A program made the translations under genes and the position numbers. From Thiothrix sp. (lineage in GTDB: Bacteria; Pseudomonadota; Gammaproteobacteria; Thiotrichales; Thiotrichaceae), in contig SSFA01000027.1 of the NCBI GenBank assembly GCA_008015155.1, positions 54,732 through 118,731 of the forward strand: a stretch of DNA of 64,000 nt, in the 5' to 3' direction. Shown piece by piece: positions 49,249-56,810 of this stretch (the first letter of the stretch is position 1; each line of letters begins with the position of its first letter). The notes under the pieces were generated by a model. It saw only the letters and a program-made list of their open reading frames with translations, ran no database searches and was not told where the DNA came from.

Positions 49249-49626
49249 AGTTGTATTTCATTTGATTAACAATAATTAGAGTCTAACACAACTATAAAAA
49301 ACCTACCCACGTTTAGCAGTTAGTAAGTTCAAGGATGAAGGGCTTTCACACCCCTGAATAATTTAGCTCATTGATTCGTCATTATTTTATCTTATAGATT
49401 TATTAAAACAATCTACAAAGTGCATTCAGCCTATGAAGAGCAAAATTCATTAATCAAAGTTCTGTGTTCAGTTTTTTTAACTAGGTACTGCACAGCTTGC
49501 TAAAAATCGTCATCCCTCATTTTCTCTCTCAGCCTTTTGTTGATACCCCCACCCTCAAAAACCAAAGTCACAAGCCCCATGCTATCTTGGTTTAACATGC
49601 CATCACTCACCACCTGGAACAATCAC
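49249..49626. other. Intergenic region of the element
   Basis: About 380 bases, AT-rich, carrying the presumed dinJ promoter on the left. No credible gene. The plus-strand frame open from 49537 is probably used only from 49627. Confidence 0.35.
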
Positions 49627-49908
49627 ATGGATGATTACGATTACTTTCTTTATCGACTGAATAAGTGCTTGGCTTCACCACTCATCGAGGCTAGTGAAAA
49701 CCAACAACTGACACAGTTAGTACATCAATTGATTCAAGCCAAAGAACAAGGTTTGATTGTTCACTTGGTCAGTGAATTAAAGCAGCTTTTAAGAGCGGTT
49801 GAGATTCGTATAGAAACCGTTCTGCATGTGCAAGCTATCATCCACTGTCACCTTAAGTACAATGCAAAACCACGGGCAATGAAGACACCCAAAATAGGTA
49901 CTGTTTAA
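49627..49908 (+). CDS. Small element protein, unknown (93 aa)
   Basis: 93 residues from ATG 49627 (GGAA about ten bases upstream), helical by composition. The last seven codons, giving PKIGTV and a stop, lie within the first copy of the 23-bp repeat. It is the only plus-strand gene in the element that I would keep. No family recognised. Confidence 0.4.
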   Translation: MDDYDYFLYRLNKCLASPLIEASENQQLTQLVHQLIQAKEQGLIVHLVSELKQLLRAVEIRIETVLHVQAIIHCHLKYNAKPRAMKTPKIGTV

Positions 49909-49940
49909 GGATTAAACACACCCAAAATAGGTACTGTTTA
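49885..49940 (+). repeat. Iteron-like pair of 23-bp direct repeats
   Basis: The 23-mer beginning ACACCCAAAATAGG and ending TACTGTTTA occurs at 49885-49907 and 49918-49940, 33 bases apart, which is close to three helical turns. Confidence 0.7.
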
Positions 49941-49959
49941 CCCTTGCTATGTTCACCCA

Positions 49960-49995
49960 GGGAAATTACTTCCCTACCTAGGGAAAATATTTCCC
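49960..49995. repeat. Tandem inverted repeats GGGAA...TTCCC
   Basis: GGGAAATTACTTCCC (49960-49974) and GGGAAAATATTTCCC (49981-49995) are adjacent dyads starting 21 bases apart, flanked by GTTCAC at 49951 and 50002 in the same direction. Confidence 0.65.
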
Positions 49996-50011
49996 TACCC
50001 TGTTCACTATA

Positions 50012-50067
50012 TCGTATTTTTTTCCACCATAGTGCTTAAGTAAAACTCGTATTTTTTTCCGACATAG
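50012..50067 (+). repeat. Pair of 21-bp direct repeats TCGTATTTTTTTCC..CATAG
   Basis: Copies at 50012-50032 and 50047-50067 differ at two positions and start 35 bases apart. A run of seven T in each gives an AT-rich, easily opened segment. Confidence 0.6.
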
Positions 50068-50085
50068 GTCAACTTAGAGAGATAG

Positions 50086-50151
50086 ACGGGGAACCTTATA
50101 GAGAGGGGCGAATCCCCACTACCGAAAAACCAAAATACCCAGTAGCCCCGT
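50086..50151. other. Possible branched stem-loop structure
   Basis: ACGGGG (50086-50091) pairs with CCCCGT (50146-50151). Inside are GGGG/CCCC (50105-50117) and CTAC/GTAG (50119-50145). It could be a single-strand or nicking origin, or a structured RNA. Confidence 0.35.
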
Positions 50152-50393
50152 ATCAACTTATCAGCAAGAGAGTTAATACAGAAAGGATATGTCTATCACT
50201 GCATTAAAGTCTCTACAGTGTGATGAATTGTTGAGTGTATAAACTTCTAGGGTTTAACAATTAAGAATCGTAGCGCTTAAATGCTTGTGAAATAAAACAT
50301 ACTTAGAAGTAAGTACGCGCCCCTTTCACTCTTGGCTTAGCTAATAGAGTCAGATTGCAGTTCTGCACCACTATAAAATCAATAAGCTCATAA
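50152..50393. other. Remaining non-coding part of the presumed origin region
   Basis: AT-rich, no gene supported beyond very short frames (an 18-codon one at 50189 with poorly spaced AGGA). Together with the repeats at 49885-50067 and the tandem repeats at 50424-50555 it forms a gene-poor block between the two predicted initiator regions. Confidence 0.3.
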
Positions 50394-50423
50394 CTATTCT
50401 AGTGAATTTAAAAACTGTTCACT

Positions 50424-50555
50424 GGTTGAACTGTTTATATGGCTAAAGGGTTCAATGGTTGAACTGTTTTTAGCGGTTAATGGTTCAATGGTTGAACTGT
50501 TTTTAGCGGTTAATGGTTCAATGGTTGAACTGTTTTCAGTGCTTAATGGGTCAAT
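50424..50555. repeat. Four 33-bp tandem repeats, each spanning a GTTCAA-TGG-TTGAAC dyad
   Basis: Units at 50424, 50457, 50490 and 50523, with a partial fifth from 50556. Units 2 and 3 are identical. Adjacent units form the dyad GTTCAATGGTTGAAC. The 33-bp period is close to three helical turns and keeps both strands open in frame, so the minus-strand frame (11-residue repeat NSSTIEPLTAK, 50394-50621) and the plus-strand frame may both be by-products. Confidence 0.75.
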
Positions 50556-50634
50556 GGTTGACCCTTTATGTAATTTAATAATAGTTGAATCGCTCACCAA
50601 TCTATCAAACTGCAATTGCATACATCCAAATAAC

Positions 50635-51402
50635 TCACCCTAATCGACTACACTGGTAATCCTTTACCTGCTCATTTCTGTAGCCTTTACCGCGTGCCTT
50701 TGCTAAGTAGCTCATTCTATAAACAAAGTCGCGCTTAGCTTCCTCACTATCGACAAAGTAATAATGATTACTAGGGTAATAGATTGTATTAGCTGGATTG
50801 ATGGCTTCCCATGTTTCACTAATCAGCTTGGTAAGTTGTGCCGGATGTCTCACCACATCACCATCTAACCAGATGGCTAGATGGTAGTGTTGTGCCTTTC
50901 CGCGCTCTTGCTCTCGTACCCAAATAAAGCCAAGGTCTGAAAAGTCATAGGCACGCTCAATTTTGCGCTTTAGATTCTTGATGAATTTAGAAAGCCATTT
51001 ATTGCTATGTGTCTGAATACCTTTGTGGTGTAAGTCAAAACGTACTGCTAGCACCCGCCCCCATCGCTGCAAGCAAGCATCTAGCTGTTCAATGGCTCGA
51101 TGCATGATACTGGTGTAAATACCTGACTTAGTGGAGTTAATCGGGTACTCAATACCCTGATGCTCGATGGTGTCAGAGTGTGTGATGTATTTACGGTTCT
51201 TGGTGCGCCGCGTGCCATCCCTATTAATCTTTAAAGTGGATTTAGGAGAGATACAGATATTATTAAAAACCGCTCTGTTTTTTTCGCTCTCTTCCACTGC
51301 AAGCCGCGCCGGTTTTAGGTCTTGCAACTCAGGACGGGACAAAACCGACGGGACAAAACCGCATACAAGTGTATACGGTGTTTTTTGGGCAAAAGGGGGC
51401 AT
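50635..51402 (-). CDS. Inovirus Gp2/YagK-YfjJ-like replication protein
   Basis: 255 residues. The C-terminal half matches the inovirus Gp2 (YagK/YfjJ) family: GFIWVREQERGKAQHYHLAIWLDG has an H-Y-H (HUH-type) metal motif near residue 178, followed by SETWEAIN, HYYFVDSE and FVYRMSYLAKARGKGYR. These proteins are presumed rolling-circle replication proteins of inovirus-like and P4-like elements. The 33-bp repeats lie just below the gene. Confidence 0.78.
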   Translation of the reverse strand: MPPFAQKTPYTLVCGFVPSVLSRPELQDLKPARLAVEESEKNRAVFNNICISPKSTLKINRDGTRRTKNRKYITHSDTIEHQGIEYPINSTKSGIYTSIMHRAIEQLDACLQRWGRVLAVRFDLHHKGIQTHSNKWLSKFIKNLKRKIERAYDFSDLGFIWVREQERGKAQHYHLAIWLDGDVVRHPAQLTKLISETWEAINPANTIYYPSNHYYFVDSEEAKRDFVYRMSYLAKARGKGYRNEQVKDYQCSRLG

Positions 51403-51404
51403 GA

Positions 51405-51737
51405 TTAGCCCCCATTGTTTAGTAATTTAGCTGCTAAAGCACGATGTTCATCAGATAGTTTGTAGCGCCCTACCCTGACCTTGTGCCCGTCTCGGTCAAT
51501 CATCGGTATTCTCTCGGTTCTAATGTCCCATCCTGCCATGCGTAATCGGGAAACATATTCCGGTGAGTTCTGAGCACCGATGATTAAATCCAACTCATAA
51601 CGCATCACCTCACCCTTAACCAAAGCAGACAACAAGCGGTATTCCCGTTGTGATTTTGGTTTCAGTAAAGTGGGTGAGTTGCTATCATGATTTTGGGTTT
51701 CGTGGGCTGCCTTCGGGGTGGCCTTTTTTTCGTCCAT
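51405..51737 (-). CDS. Small element protein, possible winged-helix
   Basis: 110 residues. A polar N-terminus, then SQREYRLLSALVKGEVMRYELDLI... followed by a helix and strand pattern (WDIRTERIPMIDRDGHKVRVGRY) like a winged-helix fold. One base separates it from the AlpA-like gene and two from the Gp2-like gene. No family recognised. Confidence 0.5.
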   Translation of the reverse strand: MDEKKATPKAAHETQNHDSNSPTLLKPKSQREYRLLSALVKGEVMRYELDLIIGAQNSPEYVSRLRMAGWDIRTERIPMIDRDGHKVRVGRYKLSDEHRALAAKLLNNGG

Positions 51738-51738
51738 G

Positions 51739-52023
51739 TTAGGCGGCCTCCCCTTCCATTTTTTCAGTGGCTTTCGGTATCCCCTCCCTTTTTAGTTGGT
51801 GGATATATTCAGCCTCCCACACCGAAAGCCGGACACCATACTTTGTGGGGCGTTTAATTCGACCTTGCTCCACATATGACCAAAAGGTCGATAAACCTAT
51901 GCCCAAGTAAGCGGCTGATTGTCTAGCCCGAACATTGCCGGTTGCTGGAAAAGCCTCGGCTGCAATTTTATAAAAGTGCAGCTTATCCGCTTGGCGCTGT
52001 AGTCGGTTTTCTTCATGTGTCAT
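51739..52023 (-). CDS. AlpA-like regulator or excisionase
   Basis: About 94 residues from ATG 52023 (AGGA about ten bases upstream; a longer start at 52065 is possible). It has the AlpA/MerR-type HTH: VRARQSAAYLGIGLSTFWSYVEQGRIKRPTKYG. AlpA regulators control integrase and excision in P4-like elements. It lies 84 bases downstream of the integrase gene. Confidence 0.78.
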   Translation of the reverse strand: MTHEENRLQRQADKLHFYKIAAEAFPATGNVRARQSAAYLGIGLSTFWSYVEQGRIKRPTKYGVRLSVWEAEYIHQLKREGIPKATEKMEGEAA

Positions 52024-52107
52024 CAAATGTATTCCTAATTTATTCAAGGAATACCTATTATGCATATTGGTCTTTATTGACCGTTCAAGGTGGATTTTAT
52101 GGAAACC

Positions 52108-53406
52108 CTAGACTTTCTTTGTGGTTTTAATCGGTATCACTTGCGCCCCCTGCTCTACCCCATTCAAGTAATCACTCCACCAACACATCATCTTGCGACG
52201 CTCTTCTAAATATTGAGCATGGTTATAAGCACCCCGAATAGCATTTTCTTCTTTATGTGCTAAAGCAGTTTCTATGATGTCAGCCCTGAAACCTGCCTCA
52301 TTCAAGACTGTTGAACCCGTCGCCCGTAAACCGTGAATCGTGAGTTTGCCTTTCAACCCTAAGCGATACAGAACTTGCAGCATGGCATTCTCTGAAAATG
52401 GTTTGCCGATGGATGCATTCCAGAAAAGATAAGGCTGATGCCCAGTAAATGGCTTCAATCGCTCCAAGAGTGTTAGAACTTGTGGGGTCAAGGGGATAGT
52501 GTGGGCGCGCTTCATCTTCATGCGTTCTGCGGGTATGTGCCAGATTTTGGCCTCTAGGTCGAACTCAGACCACTGAGCAAAGCGGGTTTCTTGGGTACGG
52601 GTCAAACAATGCAAGGTTAACAAGATAGCTAGCTTGATGATTTCGCCCCCGGTGTCGGCTTCTACTTCTCGGATGAATGCGCCGATTTCATCCGACTTAA
52701 GGTAAGGATTATTCTTGCGAATGGGCGCGGGTATCTCCCCTTTTAGATTGTCGGCTTCATTGTGAGCAACTAACTTTCTAAGCACGGCATAGCGGAATAT
52801 ATCGGTAGTCCAACGATTCAGTTTTTTAGCCGTTTCTACCGCACCTCGATTGACGACTTTTTGAATGACTTCGAGCAATAAAGGCGCGGTCACTTCTGAA
52901 ATAGGCAGCGTACCTAATTCGGGGAACAGGTTCACCTCCAGCATGTGCAAAATCTTTTCAGCGTTCTTTGCACTTTTCCAGCGTTGGAGCGAATCGCGTC
53001 GGTGCTGATGCCATTCTCTAGCAATGGTTTCAAACGAATAAGCTTGTGCTCTTAAAGTCGCTTGGTGAAGAGCGTCGGCCTTGGCCTTTTGCTCTTCTTG
53101 ATAGATTTGTGGGTCTATCCCCTGCTTAAGCAGTTTCTTGGCTTCTATAGCTGCTGACTTTGCTTCATTCAAGGATAAGTTAGCCAGCCCATTGATAGTA
53201 CCTTGCTTCTCTACTAGTTCAGACCGATAAAACCCTAAATCCAGAATAGCTTGCTGGCCTGTTTGTGGTCTGCGATAACGCATACGCCACCACTTCACCC
53301 CATCCGTAAGCACTTCCAGAAAGCAATTACCACCCACCTGCAAACGATATGCTTTATCTTGTGGCTTGGCATTGCGCAGAGTTACGTCAGAGATGATAGG
53401 CGGCAT
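52108..53406 (-). CDS. P4-type tyrosine integrase
   Basis: 432 residues. N-terminal DUF4102 arm-binding domain (residues 1 to about 95), core-binding domain (about 105-200), and catalytic domain with R (LTRTQETRFAQW), HGLRATG (HxxR), ALAHKE (third His) and the nucleophile Tyr near GAYNHAQYL. It inserts the element into the tRNA-Leu 3' end next to it. The arm-type TTACCC repeats sit just upstream of its start. Confidence 0.94.
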   Translation of the reverse strand: MPPIISDVTLRNAKPQDKAYRLQVGGNCFLEVLTDGVKWWRMRYRRPQTGQQAILDLGFYRSELVEKQGTINGLANLSLNEAKSAAIEAKKLLKQGIDPQIYQEEQKAKADALHQATLRAQAYSFETIAREWHQHRRDSLQRWKSAKNAEKILHMLEVNLFPELGTLPISEVTAPLLLEVIQKVVNRGAVETAKKLNRWTTDIFRYAVLRKLVAHNEADNLKGEIPAPIRKNNPYLKSDEIGAFIREVEADTGGEIIKLAILLTLHCLTRTQETRFAQWSEFDLEAKIWHIPAERMKMKRAHTIPLTPQVLTLLERLKPFTGHQPYLFWNASIGKPFSENAMLQVLYRLGLKGKLTIHGLRATGSTVLNEAGFRADIIETALAHKEENAIRGAYNHAQYLEERRKMMCWWSDYLNGVEQGAQVIPIKTTKKV

Positions 53407-53426
53407 GGGTAAACCTCTTTGGCTGT

Positions 53427-53449
53427 TTTACCCATTTTTTACCCATTTA
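53427..53449 (+). repeat. 23-bp repeat with two TTACCCATTT units, right copy
   Basis: Same orientation as the left copy. It begins 21 bases upstream of the integrase start, so integrase bound here could also repress its own promoter. Confidence 0.5.
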
Positions 53450-53486
53450 CTTAGATGTCAATAGATAAATTAGACTACCCTAGGCA

Positions 53487-53522
53487 CAAAAAAGCCCTGA
53501 AACTGTTAGGATTCAAGGCTTT
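53487..53522 (-). terminator. Terminator of the current tRNA-Leu transcript
   Basis: AAAGCCCTGAA/TTCAAGGCTTT hairpin, followed on the minus strand by six T residues. It lies about 35 bases past the tRNA 3' end, inside the element. Confidence 0.65.
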
Positions 53523-53557
53523 ATGTATTTACTAGATTAATCTAGATTATATCTTAG

Positions 53558-53641
53558 TGCCGAGGGCGAGACTCGAACTCGCACACTGTTACCAGCGGCG
53601 GATTTTGAATCCGCTGCGTCTACCAATTCCGCCACCCCGGC
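53558..53641 (-). tRNA. tRNA-Leu, anticodon CAA
   Basis: 84 nt. Acceptor GCCGGGG (53641-53635) pairs with CCTCGGC (53565-53559), discriminator A. The anticodon stem is GCGGA/TCCGC with loop TTCAAAA giving CAA (reads UUG). A long variable arm and the T-arm GTTCGAGTC confirm a class II tRNA. CCA is not encoded in this copy. It hosts the integrated element. Confidence 0.96.
53561..53578. repeat. tRNA-proximal attachment repeat
   Basis: 18-bp copy lying inside the intact tRNA-Leu gene (T-arm and acceptor strand). Here the tRNA continues GCACTAAG, without an encoded CCA. Confidence 0.8.
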
Positions 53642-53658
53642 AAGGTGTAGAGGCGCGT

Positions 53659-53664
53659 ATTCTA
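53659..53664 (-). promoter_or_regulatory. Possible -10 of the tRNA-Leu promoter
   Basis: TAGAAT on the minus strand, followed by a GC-rich discriminator (ACGCGCC) typical of stable-RNA promoters. The -35 is weak. Confidence 0.35.
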
Positions 53665-53715
53665 CCAATTTTTTGTCATTTGGAAAGTACTTTTATGCAG
53701 TGTTATTATATATGA

Positions 53716-54762
53716 ATGAAATTAAGCGACTTTAACTACCAACTCCCCCCTGAATTGATTGCCTATCAACCGCTAACTGAGCGCAGTAGTAGTCGCTTGT
53801 TGGTGGTGGATGAGGCCAATCACACCTTTCAAGATCAGTATTTCTACGAATTAAGCCAGTTTTTAACAGCAGGCGATTTACTAGTTTTTAATAACACCAA
53901 AGTTATTCCCGCACGCCTTTATGGCCAAAAAGCCAGTGGTGGCAAAGTTGAAGTACTGATTGAGCGTGTGCAGAACCCGCAACAAGCCTTAGCGCATATT
54001 CGCGCCAGCAAAGCCCCTAAAGCAGGCACCATCTTAGAACTAGCGGGTGCTTTTCCGGCCAAGTTACTCGGGCGCGAAGGTGATCTATTCCAGCTTGAAG
54101 TCTCAGGAGAGCAAACTTGGTTTGAACTTTTAGATCAGTACGGTCATATCCCCTTACCTCCTTATATCGAACGTCCTGATCTAGCATCCGATCGCGAGCG
54201 CTATCAGACCGTCTATGCACAAAAACTTGGTGCGGTTGCTGCACCCACAGCAGGCCTACATTTTGACCAGAATCTTCTAAACCAACTGGCGGCACAAGGT
54301 ATAGAAACAACTAGTGTAACTTTGCATGTCGGTGCAGGTACATTTCAACCGGTGCGCACTGAGGATTTGTCAAAGCACATTATGCATGCAGAGTATGTAG
54401 AAGTCAGTGCTGAAGCCTGTGCAGCTATTCGTGCTTGTAAGGCACGTGGTGGGCGCGTTATTGCTGTAGGTACTACTTCGGTACGTAGCCTAGAGACCGC
54501 TGCACAAACAGGTGAGCTGCAGCCTTATATGGGTGATACTCGACTCTTTATTCAATTAGGCTATGAATTTAAAGTAGTTGATCTATTAATTACTAATTTT
54601 CATCTGCCCCAATCAACCTTATTAATTTTAGTATCTGCCTTTGCTGGCTATGCAACTATTCAGCAAGCTTATCAGCATGCTATTAAACAAGGTTATCGCT
54701 TCTTTAGCTACGGTGATGCCATGCTGCTCACTCGTCAGAAAAATAGCCGTTTAGCCCTTTAA
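53716..54762 (+). CDS. queA: S-adenosylmethionine:tRNA ribosyltransferase-isomerase
   Basis: 348 residues, QueA family: MKLSDFNYQLPPELIAYQPL at the start, LVFNNTKVIPARL, PTAGLHFD and VGAGTFQPV. It makes epoxyqueuosine in tRNAs for Asp, Asn, His and Tyr. ATG 53716 gives the family N-terminus; an ATG at 53712 is out of frame. tgt does not follow. Confidence 0.96.
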   Translation: MKLSDFNYQLPPELIAYQPLTERSSSRLLVVDEANHTFQDQYFYELSQFLTAGDLLVFNNTKVIPARLYGQKASGGKVEVLIERVQNPQQALAHIRASKAPKAGTILELAGAFPAKLLGREGDLFQLEVSGEQTWFELLDQYGHIPLPPYIERPDLASDRERYQTVYAQKLGAVAAPTAGLHFDQNLLNQLAAQGIETTSVTLHVGAGTFQPVRTEDLSKHIMHAEYVEVSAEACAAIRACKARGGRVIAVGTTSVRSLETAAQTGELQPYMGDTRLFIQLGYEFKVVDLLITNFHLPQSTLLILVSAFAGYATIQQAYQHAIKQGYRFFSYGDAMLLTRQKNSRLAL

Positions 54763-54989
54763 AGATGACCTTCATCAATGGTTTTTATGTGACTTTTTTA
54801 CAACATATAGTATCCTAGCTGTTGCGGAAAAATCATGATTTGGGCATCCATTTTCTAATCATGACGTACACTTTTGCAGTGTTGGGTTGAAGTGTCACCC
54901 TACGTACCATCACGTTAAGTGGTTTTTAAGTTTGATCGAAGATGAAGACTCTCCAATCTAGCGGCCAAGTCTTTTTCATCGGAGGAAAC

Positions 54990-55832
54990 ATGGACAAGCA
55001 ATTACTTAAAAAAATTATTCCTGCTGTTATGGCAGGCGCCTTTCTGTTGACAGCTTCAGCCCAAGTGCTGGCGGCTCCTTTAACTTTACCAGCAGACAGC
55101 TCAAAGATTTACCAAGTCAAAGGTAGAACACCGGGCAATGTCTTGAAAATGTACAAGAAACCGGGCGAAGAAATTTTAGTAAACATTCCTCATAACGCAA
55201 CTTGGATTGTCCGCCGTAATGCTCAGCAATTAGTCGGCAATGTACTTTGGGAAAAAGTCAGTTGGGATGATATGACCGGCTGGGTTGAATCTAGCTCCTT
55301 AAGCTATGATTCTGAATCGACTAGCATTGCGGCGGCTCGCCGTGCTTGTTTGGTCGATCCTAAAGTTCCACAAGACCAAAAAGTTTGCTGTGGTTATCCT
55401 GAAAAAGCCAAAGGCGTGCCTTTCCGTTCAGTGCCTATCTACTCAGTCCGTGGCTTAACCCCCGGTCAAAGCTTAATGATGTATGTAGAAGAAGGCGACA
55501 AATCTGCAATTGCGGTAGAAATTCCACACAATGCTACATGGATCACCAAGATGGGTAAAGTCGCTAAAGGTGGCGATATTTCCTTTGAATTAGTCCGTTG
55601 GGCAGGCCAAAACGGCTGGGTCAATGCCGCTTATTTAGCAGAAGATCCTGCCAAAACTAAAGAAGGGGACGACAAGCGTCGTTTGTGCAGTGGTGGTAAA
55701 GAATTATTACCAGCCGCCTCTTCCGACCTTGTGTGCTTACCAGCTTCTGTGATTCGCCGCCTACGTGAATCAGGGGCTTTATCTGACGAAGTTTTGAAAA
55801 AATTGGCGCAACAACCACCAAAGAAGAACTAA
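54990..55832 (+). CDS. Secreted protein with two SH3-like domains
   Basis: About 280 residues. Signal peptide MDKQLLKKIIPAVMAGAF... with cleavage near VLAA. Two similar SH3-like units (about 35-105 and 140-220), each with a TPG motif, IPHNATWI and a GWV end. Cysteines form pairs near the unit ends (RACLVD, KVCCGY, RRLCSGG, LVCLP). The start has GGAGGAAAC before it. Possible cell-wall binding protein; no family name assigned. Confidence 0.75.
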   Translation: MDKQLLKKIIPAVMAGAFLLTASAQVLAAPLTLPADSSKIYQVKGRTPGNVLKMYKKPGEEILVNIPHNATWIVRRNAQQLVGNVLWEKVSWDDMTGWVESSSLSYDSESTSIAAARRACLVDPKVPQDQKVCCGYPEKAKGVPFRSVPIYSVRGLTPGQSLMMYVEEGDKSAIAVEIPHNATWITKMGKVAKGGDISFELVRWAGQNGWVNAAYLAEDPAKTKEGDDKRRLCSGGKELLPAASSDLVCLPASVIRRLRESGALSDEVLKKLAQQPPKKN

Positions 55833-55852
55833 GCTTGTAACTAGGCTCTACA

Positions 55853-55885
55853 CAAAAAAGGCATCTCAACAAGATGCCTTTTTTT
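55853..55885. terminator. Bidirectional terminator between the SH3-like gene and folD
   Basis: GGCATCT/AGATGCC stem with T-runs on both strands (six or seven T). It serves two convergent genes. Confidence 0.9.
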
Positions 55886-55901
55886 AAGCTAACTACTAAA
55901 T

Positions 55902-56756
55902 CTAGAACTGATGCTTTTCACAAGCATTCAAAGTATTACGCATCAACATCGCTACTGTCATCGGCCCTACTCCACCCGGTACTGGGGTAATCCAAGCCGC
56001 TTTTTCTTTTGCTGCTTCATAATCCACATCGCCAGATAGACGCCCTGACTCTAAACGGTTAATCCCTACGTCAATCACCACGGCTCCGGGCTTGAGCCAT
56101 TCGGCTTTCACGAAACCCGGCTTACCCACGGCTACGATCACAATATCCGCTTGAGCAATTAATTCTGGGGTATTTGGTGTAAAGCGATGACACACGGTAA
56201 CCGTCGCACCCACTAACAACAATTCTAAAGCCATCGGACGACCGACGATATTGGAGGCGCCAACTACCACGGCATGTTTACCTAAGCAGCTAATCCCTTC
56301 AGATTCGAGTAACCGCATCACACCATAGGGTGTACAAGGCCGTAATCCGGGAATACGCAAAGTTAAACGCCCAACATTAGTAGGATGGAAACCATCCACA
56401 TCCTTACCCGGATCAATCCTCTCAATCACTAAGGACGTATCAATATGCGCAGGTAGCGGTAATTGAATCAGAATACCATCAACGGTGTGATCATTATTCA
56501 GACGATCAACAATCTTTAATAACTCAAACTGAGTGGTTTCAGCAGGCAGATCATAAGAGCGCGAAATAATACCTACTTCATCGCAAGCACGTCGCTTATT
56601 ATTCACATAAACATGAGAGGCGGGATCATTGCCGATTAAGATAACTGCCAAACCCGGTGGACGCTTACCCTGTGCTAGCCGCTCTGTAACTTTATTTTTG
56701 ACTTCTTCACGGACTTGAGCAGCTACCTGCTTGCCATCAATGATTTTTGCAACCAT
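55902..56756 (-). CDS. folD: Bifunctional methylenetetrahydrofolate dehydrogenase/cyclohydrolase
   Basis: About 284 residues. Catalytic Lys in [30 protein letters not shown] and C-terminal [11 protein letters not shown] 56756 was chosen (GAGG seven bases upstream); the longer frame from 56786 is not needed. It interconverts one-carbon folates. Confidence 0.96.
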   Translation of the reverse strand: MVAKIIDGKQVAAQVREEVKNKVTERLAQGKRPPGLAVILIGNDPASHVYVNNKRRACDEVGIISRSYDLPAETTQFELLKIVDRLNNDHTVDGILIQLPLPAHIDTSLVIERIDPGKDVDGFHPTNVGRLTLRIPGLRPCTPYGVMRLLESEGISCLGKHAVVVGASNIVGRPMALELLLVGATVTVCHRFTPNTPELIAQADIVIVAVGKPGFVKAEWLKPGAVVIDVGINRLESGRLSGDVDYEAAKEKAAWITPVPGGVGPMTVAMLMRNTLNACEKHQF

Positions 56757-56810
56757 TTTCCATCCTCTACACGCAAAGAACCCCATCTTCGCATGTCTTA
56801 ATAGCTGCTG

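Larger units (their letters stand above)
43962..53578. mobile_element. Integrated phage-derived/satellite-like element in tRNA-Leu(CAA), about 9.6 kb
   Basis: Bounded by an identical 18-bp repeat (CGAGGGCGAGACTCGAAC at 43962-43979 and 53561-53578) that is the 3' end of the tRNA gene. The integrase lies beside the tRNA. Cargo: integrase, AlpA-like regulator, an inovirus Gp2/YagK-like protein, 33-bp tandem repeats, repeat-rich presumed origin, DinJ/YafQ, ProQ/FinO protein, and a six-gene operon with an RstA-type initiation factor. Apart from one small plus-strand ORF, all genes run toward the left end. No capsid, Zot-like, portal or conjugation gene is present. Confidence 0.85.

Noticed and set aside
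50424..50555. CRISPR array
   Set aside because: Repeats are directly tandem with no unique spacers and no cas genes.
50394..50643. Frames on both strands made of 11-residue repeats
   Set aside because: The 33-bp repeat keeps frames open in both directions. I treat it as a cis-acting array. The minus-strand frame could still be real, being 13 bases after the Gp2-like gene.
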